Shown: positions 27,196 to 38,406, numbered from the stretch's first letter. The stretch: DNA of 64,000 nt from Anaerovibrio sp. JC8 (GCF_002100115.1 NZ_ANBM01000001.1:301936-365935), one strand, 5' to 3'. Notes: generated from the sequence alone by a model not told the origin. A program made the numbers and translations.

Positions 27196-29217
27196 TTAAT
27201 TCTTGCCTTCCAGCTCCCAAATCATATCCCGGAGCTCTGCCGCCTTCTCAAATTCCAAGGCACGGGAGGCCTGCTGCATTTCCCGGGTAAGGGTCTTGAT
27301 AAGAGCCTCCTTGTTCTTGGCAGTAAGCTTCTTTTTCTTCTTGCCGTCGGCCTGATAGGCAGCGGCAGTTTCCGCCACCAGAGTGGTCTCAATTAATGCC
27401 TTGACCGGCTTAATAATAGTTTTAGGTACAATTCCATGTGCCTTGTTATAGGCTTGCTGGATTTCACGGCGGCGCTCTGTTTCATCCATGGCCCGTTTCA
27501 TGGAGTCAGTAATGCGGTCTGCATACATGATAACCTTGCCCTCTGCATTACGGGCAGCACGGCCAATGGTCTGAATAAGGGAGGTGTCGGACCGCAGGAA
27601 GCCTTCCTTGTCCGCATCCAATATAGCCACCAGAGAAACCTCCGGCATATCCAGGCCCTCACGCAACAGATTTATGCCCACCAGCACATCAAATTCGCCG
27701 GCCCGCAGATCCCGGATAATTTCCGCCCGCTCAAAGGTTGCAATATCCGAATGGAGATAGCGAACCCTTATGCCAGTTTCCTTCAAATAATCTGTAAGGT
27801 TCTCCGCCATTTTCTTGGTCAGTGTGGTCACCAGTACCCGCTGGTCTTTCTTTACCCTAAACTTAATCTCTCCCAGCAGATCATCAATCTGCCCCTCAAG
27901 AGGCCGCACCTCCACCTCAGGGTCCAACAGACCCGTTGGACGAATAATCTGCTGCACCACCTGCTGAGCCCCGGACAATTCGTACTGGGCCGGGGTAGCC
28001 GACACATACACTATCTGGTTAATCCGCTGCACAAATTCATCAAATTTCAGCGGACGGTTATCAAAGGCCGATGGCAGGCGGAAGCCATTGTCCACCAAGG
28101 ACTCCTTTCGGGAACGGTCCCCGGCATACATGGCCCGCAGCTGCGGCAGGGTAACATGTGACTCATCTATAACAATCATGAAATCCTCTGGAAAATAATC
28201 CAGCAGAGTATAAGGTGCTTCCCCCGGAGCCCGCTGGGTCAGATGGCGTGAGTAATTCTCGATGCCGGAGCAATAGCCCATTTCCTGTATCATTTCCAGA
28301 TCATAGTTGGTCCGCTGTTCAATGCGCTGGGCCTCAATGAGCTTGTCATGCTCCTTGAAGAACTTGATCTGCTCCTCCAATTCCGCCCTAATAGTGCCCA
28401 TGGCAATTTCCAGATCCTCTTTGGGCGTTACGTAATGGGAAGCCGGAAAAACCATGGAATGAGTCCGCTCGCCGAAGATTTCTCCTGTCAGCACGTCAAA
28501 CTCCACAATACGGTCTATCTCGTCCCCAAACATTTCAATACGGACCCCACGATTGTTGTAACCGGCAGGAAAGATTTCCACCACATCACCACGAACCCGA
28601 AAATGACCACGCTCCAGCACCACATCGTTGCGGTCATACTGCATGGTCACCAGCCGCCGCAAAATATCATTACGGTCAATTTCCTGCCCCTTATGAAGGG
28701 ACAGCACCATCTCGTGGTAGCTCTCAGGGGAGCCCAGACCATAAATACAGGACACACTGGCCACAATAACCACATCCCGCCGCTCAAAGAGAGAGCAGGT
28801 GGCAGAATGACGCAGCTCATCAATTTCATCATTGATGGAGGCGTCCTTCTCAATATATGTATCAGTAGAAGCTATATAGGCCTCCGGCTGGTAGTAATCG
28901 TAATATGAAACAAAATAACCCACATAGTTATCTGGAAAGAAGGTCTTAAACTCACTGGCCAGCTGGGCCGCCAGAGTCTTGTTGTGGGCAATGACCAGGG
29001 TTGGCTTCTGCACCTTCTCAATCAGCTTGGCAATAGTAAAGGTCTTGCCGGTACCGGTGGCTCCCAGCAGCACCTGGGCCTCCTGCCCATTTTCGATGCC
29101 CCCGGCCAAATCCTCAATGGCCTGGTTCTGGTCCCCCATGGGATCAAATGGAGCAACCACCTTAAAGGGAATTCCCTCTCCAAAATCTATATTATTTAAT
29201 TTAGGGACCTCTGCCAT
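27196..29217 (-). CDS. uvrB: Excinuclease ABC subunit B
   Basis: 673 aa. Walker [14 protein letters not shown] near residue 54, the beta-hairpin region [25 protein letters not shown] box, helicase motif [11 protein letters not shown], and a C-terminal UVR domain ([17 protein letters not shown]) for UvrC/UvrA contact. First gene of uvrB-uvrA, with GGGAGG before the ATG. A GTTC-N7-GTTC direct repeat at the promoter suggests SOS control. Confidence 0.97.
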   Translation of the reverse strand: MAEVPKLNNIDFGEGIPFKVVAPFDPMGDQNQAIEDLAGGIENGQEAQVLLGATGTGKTFTIAKLIEKVQKPTLVIAHNKTLAAQLASEFKTFFPDNYVGYFVSYYDYYQPEAYIASTDTYIEKDASINDEIDELRHSATCSLFERRDVVIVASVSCIYGLGSPESYHEMVLSLHKGQEIDRNDILRRLVTMQYDRNDVVLERGHFRVRGDVVEIFPAGYNNRGVRIEMFGDEIDRIVEFDVLTGEIFGERTHSMVFPASHYVTPKEDLEIAMGTIRAELEEQIKFFKEHDKLIEAQRIEQRTNYDLEMIQEMGYCSGIENYSRHLTQRAPGEAPYTLLDYFPEDFMIVIDESHVTLPQLRAMYAGDRSRKESLVDNGFRLPSAFDNRPLKFDEFVQRINQIVYVSATPAQYELSGAQQVVQQIIRPTGLLDPEVEVRPLEGQIDDLLGEIKFRVKKDQRVLVTTLTKKMAENLTDYLKETGIRVRYLHSDIATFERAEIIRDLRAGEFDVLVGINLLREGLDMPEVSLVAILDADKEGFLRSDTSLIQTIGRAARNAEGKVIMYADRITDSMKRAMDETERRREIQQAYNKAHGIVPKTIIKPVKALIETTLVAETAAAYQADGKKKKKLTAKNKEALIKTLTREMQQASRALEFEKAAELRDMIWELEGKN

Positions 29218-29238
29218 TTTCTTACCTCCCTAAAAAAC

Positions 29239-29270
29239 GAACATTAATAGAACATACTCTCGTTATTATA
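29239..29270 (-). promoter_or_regulatory. uvrB promoter -10 with GTTC-N7-GTTC direct repeat (possible LexA site)
   Basis: On the minus strand TATAAT (29270-29265) is followed ten bases later by GTTCTATTAATGTTC (29253-29239), right where transcription would begin. GTTC-N7-GTTC is the LexA box known in Alphaproteobacteria; the B. subtilis-type CGAAC-N4-GTTCG is not present. The assignment is tentative. Confidence 0.4.
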
Positions 29271-29332
29271 CCCCAGTTCCCCCAATTTTACCATAGGAAA
29301 ATTTTTCCTAACGGAAAATAATTATAGAAAAT

Positions 29333-29372
29333 AAAAATCAGGAAGCAGCCACTTATTCATCGACTGCCTCCT
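29333..29372 (-). terminator. Terminator of the PAS/ATPase gene
   Basis: AGGAGGCAG and CTGCTTCCT arms followed by a T-rich run on the minus strand, just after the stop at 29384. Confidence 0.7.
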
Positions 29373-29383
29373 GCCCCACAAGT

Positions 29384-31369
29384 TTATGCTATATCAAAGG
29401 ACATGGTTACTGTAACTATGGTGCCCACATCCACGGCACTGTATATGGCCACATTACCGCCGATTTTGGCCAGCAGCTGCTTCACCACATAAAGGCCTAA
29501 TCCCTGCCCATTGGCCCAAGGATCCACCTGACGGTTTTCCTGGGTGTAGGCATCATACATCTTATTCTGGAATTCCGGTGATATGCCAATTCCCTCATCA
29601 GAAATTTTCACCCTGCAGTTTATCCTGCCTCCGTGGGCCTTGGCCTCAGCCGAGCAATGTATTTCCGCTCCCTCCGGACTGTACTTCAGGGCATTATGTA
29701 CAATATTAAACAGTACACGCTTTACATAAAGCTCATTGCCCACAACCTCAGAGTATTTTAGGCTGCTGATATTTTCCTCTGCGTAAAGCTCAATATTTTT
29801 CTTCTTGGCAATAGGTAAGGCGAAGGCCTTAACATAGTTGAAAATATCATAAAGGTCAAAGGTCTCCGGCTGTGATTTTTCCATTGAAAGCTTGAGCTCG
29901 CTTGCCTTTTTTATATCCCGGGCCAGCTCTGCCATCAGGGCAAAATTCATGCGAAGATGCTCAACTTCCGCCGCATCAAGCGTTTCCTTGCCTTCAACAA
30001 TACGCTCCAGGATAAACATTACGTCACCCATATTATCTGCCATATTATTGATTACAGCATTGTTCACGTCCATCATGTCGCTGACGCTCTGGACATCCAG
30101 CTTCAGCTTGTCCTCTGCCTCCAGCTTCAGCTTCATAACATCATCAACACTGCGGATAGCTATAATGGCATGCTTCTTGTCGGCCATGCTAAAGAGCCGG
30201 CACACCATATATATAGTCTTTTGCTTGCGTATAATCCGGTAACTATGGGAAAAATCCTGCTCCTTGGACAAAATACTTTTGATGGAAGTAAGGGAGAACA
30301 GGGATTTCATTTTCTCCACATCATCAGGATGCACATATTCCGTAAGATAATCGTCCTTTATGTCCTCAAATTTGAAAATCTTTTTTTCGTAAAATAAATT
30401 TTGAACCTCAACGGAGGATTCGTGCCCCACATTGAGTACTTCCGTATCCCCTGACGTCAGGTCTACCTTCAGTACCGTGGCATATCTCATGGTAAGGGTT
30501 GAAATTATTTCCCGAAGCTCAACCTCTTTTTCGTTATCCACCGCCAGTGTTGCAGAACCGTAGGCTTTTACCGGCTTTCCGTCCTTATCAAATTCCGTGG
30601 TGTAACGCACATGGAAGGGAATTCTGTCCGGGGTTAGGGGAATAACCCCCTGAATCTGAGGCTCCCCCTGGGCCAACCGTTCATGCCAATTACGATACAT
30701 ATCCTCATAATCCCGTGGGAAAATGCCAGCCTCAAAAACTGGATCCGGATAATTTTTCAAAACCGGCGGCAAACCCAGGTCTCTCATACACCGGGTACAC
30801 GGACGCATTTCATGGGTAGCAATATCATATTCCCAGGCATAAATGTTAGCCAGCTCCGCCGCCTTGCGGAACTTGGTTTCATTGGCAGAGACATCATTAA
30901 ATGTGTGCTGCATTTCCGTGTTATCGCTCAGCAATGCACAATATAAAACATCACTATCATGCTTGGCCACCATGCGGACCTGAAAATAAATACAGCACTC
31001 CTGATAACCGCAGCACTGTGAAAAGGACCGGAACCATATTCCCTCCGCTTCATACTCCCTGCTGGTGGCAGCCGACTTTAACAGTCTTTTGAATTTTTGC
31101 TGTTCCTCGTCATTGGAAAATTGCCACTGCCCCTCAACACCCAGCCTGTCAAGAGAAGCCTGAGGCAGAATATTTTCTTCATATTTATCATTGGCCAATT
31201 CAATATGCATTACGCCATCTGCAAAGGTAAAGTAAATCACTGCGTCCATGTACTGGTTCAACAGATAACGCACAGTTGCATCATCACCGGCAAAGATTTT
31301 GAATTCCTGTGGATTGATAAAAGCCTTTGGTCTGCTCAGCCACACCGAATCTGCACTTGAAATACTCAT
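29384..31369 (-). CDS. PAS-type histidine-kinase-like protein without a canonical H-box histidine
   Basis: 661 aa, soluble, with no membrane segments. The N-terminal ~410 residues contain PAS-like sensory domains; a cysteine-rich patch (CC at 119-120 and 125-126; C191, C194) could bind metal or sense redox. A linker helix leads to where the H box should be, but NMADNMGDVM (442-451) replaces the usual NMSHDIRTPM: the histidine is Asp. The HATPase domain is intact: N box FNIVHNALKYSP (~554-565), G1 DEGIGI (591-596), G2 GQGLGL (621-626). No receiver or regulator gene adjoins it. It is either a pseudokinase or phosphorylates at another residue, for example H471. Confidence 0.75.
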   Translation of the reverse strand: MSISSADSVWLSRPKAFINPQEFKIFAGDDATVRYLLNQYMDAVIYFTFADGVMHIELANDKYEENILPQASLDRLGVEGQWQFSNDEEQQKFKRLLKSAATSREYEAEGIWFRSFSQCCGYQECCIYFQVRMVAKHDSDVLYCALLSDNTEMQHTFNDVSANETKFRKAAELANIYAWEYDIATHEMRPCTRCMRDLGLPPVLKNYPDPVFEAGIFPRDYEDMYRNWHERLAQGEPQIQGVIPLTPDRIPFHVRYTTEFDKDGKPVKAYGSATLAVDNEKEVELREIISTLTMRYATVLKVDLTSGDTEVLNVGHESSVEVQNLFYEKKIFKFEDIKDDYLTEYVHPDDVEKMKSLFSLTSIKSILSKEQDFSHSYRIIRKQKTIYMVCRLFSMADKKHAIIAIRSVDDVMKLKLEAEDKLKLDVQSVSDMMDVNNAVINNMADNMGDVMFILERIVEGKETLDAAEVEHLRMNFALMAELARDIKKASELKLSMEKSQPETFDLYDIFNYVKAFALPIAKKKNIELYAEENISSLKYSEVVGNELYVKRVLFNIVHNALKYSPEGAEIHCSAEAKAHGGRINCRVKISDEGIGISPEFQNKMYDAYTQENRQVDPWANGQGLGLYVVKQLLAKIGGNVAIYSAVDVGTIVTVTMSFDIA

Positions 31370-31433
31370 AGGAACCGCTCCTGTTCTTCACACAATGTAT
31401 ATAAACATTTCACTCCAAATTATTTTTCCAATC

Positions 31434-31468
31434 AAAAAGGATTTTCTACCGACAAGATAGAAAATCCT
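31434..31468 (-). terminator. Terminator of sstT
   Basis: AGGATTTTCTA/TAGAAAATCCT stem followed by TTTTT on the minus strand. Confidence 0.9.
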
Positions 31469-31503
31469 CTTTTTTATTATTAAATTTCAGACAAAATCAA
31501 AAA

Positions 31504-32733
31504 TCAGAAATTCATATTTACTTCCTCACCGCGATCAAGGCGTTCCTTGAATTCAGCAGTAGCCGCAAAGAGGGCATCTGTGGAGGAATTAAGGGCAGTT
31601 TCGCAGGAGTCCTGAATTACACCGATGATAAAGCCTACACCAACTGCCTGCATGGCAATGTCATTGGAAATACCAAACAGGGAGCAGGCCATAGGAATCA
31701 GCAGCAGGGAACCGCCAGCTACGCCGGAAGCACCGCAGGCACCTACAGTGGCCAATACGGAAAGAATAATGGCGGTAGGAATATCCACCTGAATGCCCAG
31801 AGTGTGAGCTACTGCCAAGGTCATAACTGTAATGGTGATAGCTGCACCCTCCATGTTGATGGTAGCACCCAGTGGAACAGATACGGAATAGAAATCCTCA
31901 TCCAATCCCAGTTCCTTGCAGAGCTCCATGTTTACAGGAATGTTGGCTGCAGAGCTTCTGGTGAAGAAAGCAGTCACACCGGAGGTACGGAGGCACTTCC
32001 AGTTCAGGGAATAAGGATTCTTCTTCAGGAACATGAACACGATAAGCGGATTTACAATAAAGGTCATAAGGAACATGGTACCAACCAGCACTACCAGCAG
32101 CATACCATAATCAACGAAGATGGCCATACCGTTTTCGGAAACAGCGGAATAAACCAGACCCATAATACCGAAAGGAGCCAGCTGGATAATCCAGGTTACA
32201 GCCTTGGAAACTACAGAAGCAATCTCAGCCACCATTTCCCTGGTCCCCTCGGAGGCCAGCTTCTTGAAGCCCATACCAAAAATAATCGCCCAGCACAGAA
32301 TACCTACATAGTTGGCGTTCATAAGCGCTGCTACCGGGTTGGCCACCATATTGGAGAGGATGGTCTTGATAACCTCACCAATACCACCTGGTGGAGTGTT
32401 GGTTGCCGCATCGGTAAGAACCATACCCACCGGCATTGCAAAGCTGAAGCAAACCGCAGCGGCTGCTGCCAGCAAGGTACCTGTTACATATAAAAATACT
32501 ACAGTCTTGAACCGTCCGCCGATATCACCGGAGGCATTGGCCAAGGCACTGATTACCAAAACAAATACCAGGATAGGAGCGATACCCTTCAATAAGCCTA
32601 CAAACAGGTTACCAAAGATTGGCACCACACCATTGTCCGGCATAGCAAGGGCCAAAAGAATACCCACAGCCAGACCACATACAATACGCAGAATCAAACT
32701 AATGCTCTGCCATTTTCTGAATGCTGTTACCAT
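31504..32733 (-). CDS. sstT: Serine/threonine:Na+ symporter
   Basis: 409 aa, close to the 414 aa of E. coli SstT. DAACS-family fold with the serine-rich hairpin FFTRSSAANIPVNMEL (~250-265) and the cation site GATINMEGAAITI (~285-297). The opening residues (KWQSISLILRIVCGLAVGILLAL) are SstT-like. It imports Ser and Thr with Na+. A monocistronic unit with a strong promoter and a near-perfect palindromic operator, so it is likely under specific repression. Confidence 0.92.
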   Translation of the reverse strand: MVTAFRKWQSISLILRIVCGLAVGILLALAMPDNGVVPIFGNLFVGLLKGIAPILVFVLVISALANASGDIGGRFKTVVFLYVTGTLLAAAAAVCFSFAMPVGMVLTDAATNTPPGGIGEVIKTILSNMVANPVAALMNANYVGILCWAIIFGMGFKKLASEGTREMVAEIASVVSKAVTWIIQLAPFGIMGLVYSAVSENGMAIFVDYGMLLVVLVGTMFLMTFIVNPLIVFMFLKKNPYSLNWKCLRTSGVTAFFTRSSAANIPVNMELCKELGLDEDFYSVSVPLGATINMEGAAITITVMTLAVAHTLGIQVDIPTAIILSVLATVGACGASGVAGGSLLLIPMACSLFGISNDIAMQAVGVGFIIGVIQDSCETALNSSTDALFAATAEFKERLDRGEEVNMNF

Positions 32734-32766
32734 AAATTATTAACTCCTTAATTTAAAATATAAAAC

Positions 32767-32786
32767 CTAGGTGGTACACCACCTAG
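32767..32786 (-). promoter_or_regulatory. Palindromic operator CTAGGTGGTACACCACCTAG before sstT
   Basis: Two nine-base arms (CTAGGTGGT and ACCACCTAG) with a two-base centre, starting seven bases after the -10 box. A related half site GTACCACTAGA overlaps the promoter spacer and -10. This is the layout of a repressor operator; the regulator is not identified in the window. Confidence 0.65.
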
Positions 32787-32792
32787 AAACAT

Positions 32793-32821
32793 ATTCTAGT
32801 GGTACGAGACACTTATGTCAA
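32793..32821 (-). promoter_or_regulatory. Promoter of sstT
   Basis: TTGACA (32821-32816) and TAGAAT (32798-32793) on the minus strand, 17 bases apart: consensus -35 with a good -10. Confidence 0.75.
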
Positions 32822-32888
32822 GAAAAATCCACCCCATATGGACACATATACTAAAAATCTTTTCCATATGGATATTTCCGGTACAAAC

Positions 32889-32926
32889 AAAAGGCTCCGC
32901 CAAAAGCACACGCCTTTGGCAGAGCC
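32889..32926 (-). terminator. Terminator of leuS
   Basis: GGCTCTGCCAAA/TTTTGGCGGAGCC stem and a TTTTG run on the minus strand, 30 bases after the leuS stop. Confidence 0.8.
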
Positions 32927-32954
32927 CAAATATCAATGTTTTCAGGTTAGAAAA

Positions 32955-35435
32955 TCACTTAACGACCACGTTAACCAGCTTATCAGGAACACAGATCATC
33001 TTTACAATGGTCTTGCCTTCGGTTAATTCCTGAACACGGCTGTTGTTCTTGGCGGCTGCTTCCATTTCCTCACGGCTGATGCCGGTGGCAATCATAATGC
33101 GGTCACGAACCTTGCCGTTAATCTGAAGCACAATCTCCACCTCAGACTTAACAGTAGCGGCCTCGTCGCACTCAGGCCACTTCTGGGCATGTACGCTGCT
33201 GTCGCCAATAAGCTCAGACCACAGCTCCTCGGTCATGTGTGGTGCAAATGGAGCCAGCATCTTAATGAGGTTCAGGGACACCTCACGAACAAGGCCGGCA
33301 TTTACAGCTTCACTGTTCTGGAACTTGTAGAACTCGTTTACCAGCTCCATGATGGAACTGATGGCAGTGTTGAACATGAAGCGGTCACGGATATCCTCAG
33401 TAACCTTTTTAATGGTAGCATGAAGAACCCGGCGCAGCTCCTTCTCATCATCTGTAAGTACGCTCTTATCATAATCATCAGCGGCGGACTTAATCTTGTC
33501 CTCAAACTGGCTGATAATACGCCATACACGGTTCAGGAAGCGGAAGGAACCTGCTACGCCCTCATCGCTCCAATCCAAATCACGCTCAACCGGTGCTGCG
33601 AACATGATGAACAGACGGGCGGTATCTGCACCGTATTCCCCGATAATTTCCTCAGGGGAAACCACGTTGCCCTTGGACTTGGACATCTTGCTGCCGTCCT
33701 TCAAAACCATGCCCTGAGTCAACAGATTGCTGAATGGCTCCGCAAAATCCACAAGGCCTTCATCACGGAGAACCTTGGTTACGAAACGAGAATAGAGCAA
33801 ATGCAGGATGGCATGCTCAATACCACCAATATACTGGTCTACAGGAGCCCAATAATTTACCTTGTCGGTGTCAAATGGCTTCTGGTCATTCTTAGGGTCA
33901 GTGTAGCGGAGATAATACCAGGAGGAACAGATAAAGGTATCCATGGTATCAGTTTCCCGCTTGGCTGGCTTGCCGCACTTAGGACAGGTGCAGTTTACGA
34001 ATTCCTCGCACTGAGCCAGTGGAGATACAGCACCGGCCTCAAAGTTTACATTCTCCGGCAGCATAACCGGGAGCTGATCCTCCGGTACCAGCTGCTCGCC
34101 GCAGTCCTCACAGTAAATTACTGGAATTGGAGCACCCCAATAACGCTGACGGGAAATCAGCCAGTCACGGAGACGGTAGTTCACCCGACGCTTACCAAAG
34201 CCCTCATTCTCAGCCTTGTCCATAATACCCTTGCTGGCAGTCTTAATATCCTGGCCGGTGAACTCGCCGGAATTACAGAGAACACCATCCTTATCGGTGT
34301 ATGCCTCAGTCATATCCTCCAGCTTCAGCTCAACACCCTTTGGCTGCAGGGTAACAATCTTATTCAAATTATATTTGGTGGCAAACATCCAGTCGCGCTG
34401 ATCCTCGGTAGGTACACCCATAACTGCACCAGTACCGTAGTCAGCCAATACATAGTTGGTAACCCAGATTTCTGCCTTGTTGCCGTTAAACGGATTAATT
34501 ACGTATACCCCGGTGCCGATACCCTCTTTTTCAGACTCGGAGGAAGTACGCTCAATATCAGACTGGCTCTGAACCTTCTTTACGAAAGCACGGATGGCCT
34601 CAGCCTGCTCTGGCTTGGCCTCACAGATTTTCTCCACCAGCTCATGCTCAGCAGCCAAGGCTACGAAGGTAACACCATATACGGTATCAGGACGGGTGGT
34701 GTAAACAGACAGCTTCTCCTTAAGCTCCGGAATCTCAAAGTCGAACTCCAGGCCCTCGCTGCGGCCAATCCAGTTGTCCTGCATGATTTTAACACGCTCT
34801 GGCCAGCCCTTTAACAGGTCCAGATCCTTCAGCAGTACATCAGCATAATCGGTAATCTTAAAGAACCACTGTGACAGGTCCTTCTTCACTACCTCGTTGT
34901 CGCAACGCCAGCACAGGCCATCAATAACCTGCTCGTTGGCCAATACAGTGCCACAGGTGTCACACCAGTTTACATATGCCTTTTTCTTGTAGGCCAGGCC
35001 CCGCTTGTAGAAGAGCTGGAACAGCCACTGGGTCCATTTATAATAGTCCGGACGGCAGGTTGCCACCTCGCGGTCCCAGTCATAGGACAGGCCCATTTCA
35101 CGCTGCTGACGCTTCATGTTGTCCATGTTGGAATAAGTCCAATCCGCTGGCTTTACCCCATGCTTGATAGCAGCATTTTCTGCAGGCATACCAAAGGCAT
35201 CAAAGCCCATTGGATGGATTACGTTAAAGCCCTCCATGGTCTTGTAACGGGCCAGCACATCACCGATGGAATAGTTGCGCACATGACCCATGTGAAGGTT
35301 ACCGGATGGATATGGGAACATCTCCAGAGTATAATATTTTGGCTTTTTAGGGTCCATTTCGGTCTTGTAAGCCTTGGACTCAAGCCATTTGGACTGCCAT
35401 TTCTTTTCTATTTTTTGTGGCATGTATTTCTCCAC
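32955..35435 (-). CDS. leuS: Leucyl-tRNA synthetase
   Basis: 826 aa, class I synthetase. HIGH-type motif [14 protein letters not shown] near residues 42-55, CP1 editing domain in the middle with zinc-like CxxC pairs (CPKCGK), KMSKS motif [11 protein letters not shown] near residue 575. The GTG start at 35435 is preceded by AGGGGG and gives a family-like N terminus; an ATG four codons later is also possible. No T-box leader is seen upstream. Confidence 0.96.
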   Translation of the reverse strand: MEKYMPQKIEKKWQSKWLESKAYKTEMDPKKPKYYTLEMFPYPSGNLHMGHVRNYSIGDVLARYKTMEGFNVIHPMGFDAFGMPAENAAIKHGVKPADWTYSNMDNMKRQQREMGLSYDWDREVATCRPDYYKWTQWLFQLFYKRGLAYKKKAYVNWCDTCGTVLANEQVIDGLCWRCDNEVVKKDLSQWFFKITDYADVLLKDLDLLKGWPERVKIMQDNWIGRSEGLEFDFEIPELKEKLSVYTTRPDTVYGVTFVALAAEHELVEKICEAKPEQAEAIRAFVKKVQSQSDIERTSSESEKEGIGTGVYVINPFNGNKAEIWVTNYVLADYGTGAVMGVPTEDQRDWMFATKYNLNKIVTLQPKGVELKLEDMTEAYTDKDGVLCNSGEFTGQDIKTASKGIMDKAENEGFGKRRVNYRLRDWLISRQRYWGAPIPVIYCEDCGEQLVPEDQLPVMLPENVNFEAGAVSPLAQCEEFVNCTCPKCGKPAKRETDTMDTFICSSWYYLRYTDPKNDQKPFDTDKVNYWAPVDQYIGGIEHAILHLLYSRFVTKVLRDEGLVDFAEPFSNLLTQGMVLKDGSKMSKSKGNVVSPEEIIGEYGADTARLFIMFAAPVERDLDWSDEGVAGSFRFLNRVWRIISQFEDKIKSAADDYDKSVLTDDEKELRRVLHATIKKVTEDIRDRFMFNTAISSIMELVNEFYKFQNSEAVNAGLVREVSLNLIKMLAPFAPHMTEELWSELIGDSSVHAQKWPECDEAATVKSEVEIVLQINGKVRDRIMIATGISREEMEAAAKNNSRVQELTEGKTIVKMICVPDKLVNVVVK

Positions 35436-35481
35436 AGTGAAGCCCCCTATACTTTCATATTTTTATATTACTTCTATATTT

Positions 35482-35805
35482 TTACTTTTTCTTCATGGAC
35501 TGACCCTTGACCACCGGAGTGATGACAATATCCCAGTCCTCACGCTTTACTTTGAGGGTATAGTTCTTAATGCCCTCACGGAAGAGCTCCATTTTCAGCT
35601 CCAGAAGCTTTCTTCCCAGCTTTTCCAAGGTTTCATCGTCCAGGCCGGACATGGACAGGCTGTTTTTGCCAGTGCCGAAAATCTTTTCCCGGCGTTTCTT
35701 GTCCTCGGCTGCCTCTGCGGCCATGAACTGCGCCTCCATGGTTACTTCTTCTACGTAACCATCCAGCATATCCTTATCGGATAATCCCTTTGGTATCTTT
35801 CCCAT
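35482..35805 (-). CDS. Small unknown protein downstream of glnS
   Basis: 107 aa, charged, no signal peptide or membrane segment. The N-terminal half is helical and Glu/Lys-rich; the C-terminal ~35 residues (NYTLKVKREDWDIVITPVVKG) look like beta strands. It begins five bases after the glnS stop with AGGA upstream of its ATG, so it is probably cotranscribed with glnS. I do not recognise the family. Confidence 0.65.
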   Translation of the reverse strand: MGKIPKGLSDKDMLDGYVEEVTMEAQFMAAEAAEDKKRREKIFGTGKNSLSMSGLDDETLEKLGRKLLELKMELFREGIKNYTLKVKREDWDIVITPVVKGQSMKKK

Positions 35806-35810
35806 GGCTA

Positions 35811-37487
35811 TTATCCTTTCTTGGCCTTGGCCCAGCTGTCCTTAAGACCTACTACCCGGTTAAATACAAGCTTATCAGGGGTAGTATCCTTATCTACTAC
35901 GAAATAACCGGTACGCAGGAACTGATAATGGGTGCCTGCAGCGGTAAAGCTGGCACTTGGCTCAATAAGCGCATGCTCAATAACTTCCAGAGACTGCTTG
36001 TTTACTGCTGCCAGAAAGTCAGCCGGCACCTCGCCGTTTTCATCGGTTTCAATGAGATAATCATAGAGGCGAACCTCGGCCTCAATGGCATCCTCAGCAG
36101 ATACCCAGTGAATGGTACCCTTTACCTTGCGGTTGGCAGTAGCACCACCGGTCTTGGACTCAGGGTCATAGGTGCAGTGGAGCTCCACTACATTGCCGGC
36201 CTCGTCCTTGATAACCTCTTCGCACTTAATGATATAGCCGTGCTTAAGGCGAACCTCACCCTCCGGCTTTAAGCGGAAGAACTTCTTTGGTGCGTCTTCC
36301 ATGAAGTCCTCCTGCTCAATATAGAGCTCACGGGAGAATGGTACATAACGGTGTGCAGAGGTATTAGGGTTATTGTCAGCTACCATGAATTCCTTCTGCC
36401 CCTCAGGATAGTTGGTAATAACCACCTTCAATGGGTGAAGAACAGCCATGATACGGTCAGCATTTTTATTCAAATCATCACGTACACAATGCTCCAGCAT
36501 AGCCACATCTACCAGGCTGTTGGCCTTGGCCACACCTATTTCCTCGCAGAAAGCACGAAGGGAATTTGGAGTATAGCCACGACGGCGCAGGCCGGAAATA
36601 GTTGGCATGCGAGGATCATCCCAGCCGGAAACAAAGCCTTCCTCCACCAACTGACGCAGCTTGCGCTTGGAAGTTACGGTGTTGGTAAGATTCAGACGGG
36701 CAAACTCGATCTGGCGTGGACGGGCCCCCACCTTGAAGTCAAGGGCTTCCAGCAGCCAGTCATAGAATGGACGGTGGTCCTCAAACTCAAGGGTACATAC
36801 GGAATGGGTAATTTCCTCAATAGCATCGGAAAGCGGATGGGCAAAGTCGTACATTGGATAAATGCACCACTCATCCCCGGTGCGGTGATGGGCCACATGG
36901 GCAATACGATAGATAACCGGGTCACGCATAACGATATTTGGTGATGCCATGTCAATCTTGGCACGAAGCACCTTTGCACCGTCAGCGAACTCGCCATTTT
37001 TCATTTTCTCAAAGAGCTCCAAATTTTCCTCAACACTGCGGTTACGGTATGGACTCTCCTTGCCTGGCTCAGTAAGGGTACCACGATAGGAGCGGATTTC
37101 CTCAGCAGTGAGGTCATCCACATAAGCCAGCCCCTTTTTAATGAGCTCAACGGCATAATCATAGAGCTTGCCAAAATAATCGGACGCAAAGAACATTCTG
37201 TCATCCCAGCTAAAGCCCAGCCATTTAATGTCCTCCTGAATGGAGTCCACATATTCCACATCTTCCTTTACAGGATTGGTATCATCAAAACGCAGGTTGC
37301 AGATACCGCCATTCTGCTTTGCCAAACCAAAGTTCAGGCATATGGACTTGGCATGGCCAATGTGGAGATAGCCATTTGGCTCAGGTGGGAAACGGGTGTG
37401 TACACCTTCAGGGTAATACCCGTTTTTCAAATCATCGTTTATTTCATTCTGTATAAAGTTGGAAACAACAGAAGTGTTCTCAGCCAT
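35811..37487 (-). CDS. glnS: Glutaminyl-tRNA synthetase
   Basis: 558 aa. Class I signature [20 protein letters not shown] (~residues 31-50), FDDTNP, and the KMSKS-equivalent TSKRKL (~273-278), then two C-terminal beta-barrel anticodon domains. A dedicated GlnRS means tRNA-Gln can be charged directly rather than only through Glu-tRNA amidation. It heads a short unit with the 107-aa gene. Confidence 0.95.
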   Translation of the reverse strand: MAENTSVVSNFIQNEINDDLKNGYYPEGVHTRFPPEPNGYLHIGHAKSICLNFGLAKQNGGICNLRFDDTNPVKEDVEYVDSIQEDIKWLGFSWDDRMFFASDYFGKLYDYAVELIKKGLAYVDDLTAEEIRSYRGTLTEPGKESPYRNRSVEENLELFEKMKNGEFADGAKVLRAKIDMASPNIVMRDPVIYRIAHVAHHRTGDEWCIYPMYDFAHPLSDAIEEITHSVCTLEFEDHRPFYDWLLEALDFKVGARPRQIEFARLNLTNTVTSKRKLRQLVEEGFVSGWDDPRMPTISGLRRRGYTPNSLRAFCEEIGVAKANSLVDVAMLEHCVRDDLNKNADRIMAVLHPLKVVITNYPEGQKEFMVADNNPNTSAHRYVPFSRELYIEQEDFMEDAPKKFFRLKPEGEVRLKHGYIIKCEEVIKDEAGNVVELHCTYDPESKTGGATANRKVKGTIHWVSAEDAIEAEVRLYDYLIETDENGEVPADFLAAVNKQSLEVIEHALIEPSASFTAAGTHYQFLRTGYFVVDKDTTPDKLVFNRVVGLKDSWAKAKKG

Positions 37488-37563
37488 ATAATAAATCGCT
37501 CCTCTAAATCATTCATGACAGATTATTTTATCAATAGAAATAAGTATAGCACAAATCAGCCTG

Positions 37564-38364
37564 TTAGTACACTAAAGGCAAGTCAGGGGTACTGCACTTT
37601 TTTTCCACGTAATCGTTCAGCAGCTCATATCCCTTTTTGACCTTGTCAATCTGTGGCAGATGCTCCATAACCCTTGGCAGATAGCCCTTTTCACGGATAC
37701 GGATCATGGTCCAGGCAAAATTTATATCATAGGCCCACATGAGCCGCACAAGAATGCGGTCATTGTTGGTACGTATTTCGTTGTAATCCACCTGCTCTCC
37801 CCGGACAAACTTGTCAATAAAGCCAGGGGCAAACATCATTTTTTCGTCCTCAAACTTGATTTTGGAAAAGGTCTGGATTTTCTTCCCCGTCAGATATGGC
37901 TCCAGCACCCGGAAAATATCCAGCTTGTCGGCATCCCGGATTATTCTGGCAAACAGCAGATGCTTTTTCGTTGGCGCCGGGGCAATATCCTTTTTATTAT
38001 GGTTGCCAATGGCAAAGAGCAGAATGTCCCTGTCTTCCTCAGACAGCTCCTGAAAAAATGGCAGCTCCTTGATTACCTTTAAGCCAAGGTTGGCATGATC
38101 CTCCGACAGGGCATCGGAAAAGGTGCGGTACAGCTTCCACTGACGAAACCGTCCCACATCATGAAACAGTCCCACCAGCTCCGCCAGCAGCACATCATGC
38201 TCTGACAGCTCCAGATGCATGGCCAGCTCCCGGGCATAGGATGTAACATAGCCCGTATGCAGCTCCTTGGTCTTGATGCCCAGCATGACCTCCTCATCCT
38301 TTTCGTAAAAGGACTTCATGTATTCATCCATCCAAATATGGGCTCTTTTTACAAGCTCTTTCAT
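37564..38364 (-). CDS. HD-domain metal-dependent phosphohydrolase
   Basis: 266 aa. HD superfamily residues in order: H36, H68-D69 (GLFHDVGRFRQ), NHNKKD near 121-126, D144 in RDADKLD. It hydrolyses an unknown phosphate ester or nucleotide; no partner domain is present to show which. A lone gene between glnS and the exported-protein cluster. Confidence 0.85.
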   Translation of the reverse strand: MKELVKRAHIWMDEYMKSFYEKDEEVMLGIKTKELHTGYVTSYARELAMHLELSEHDVLLAELVGLFHDVGRFRQWKLYRTFSDALSEDHANLGLKVIKELPFFQELSEEDRDILLFAIGNHNKKDIAPAPTKKHLLFARIIRDADKLDIFRVLEPYLTGKKIQTFSKIKFEDEKMMFAPGFIDKFVRGEQVDYNEIRTNNDRILVRLMWAYDINFAWTMIRIREKGYLPRVMEHLPQIDKVKKGYELLNDYVEKKCSTPDLPLVY

Positions 38365-38406
38365 ATATTAATGTCACCACCGATAAAATTCCAATGTATA
38401 TTTTGC

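Noticed and set aside
32734..32954. T-box or riboswitch near leuS/sstT
   Set aside because: No T-box bulge or specifier structure was found. The palindrome belongs to the sstT promoter and the other hairpin is the leuS terminator.
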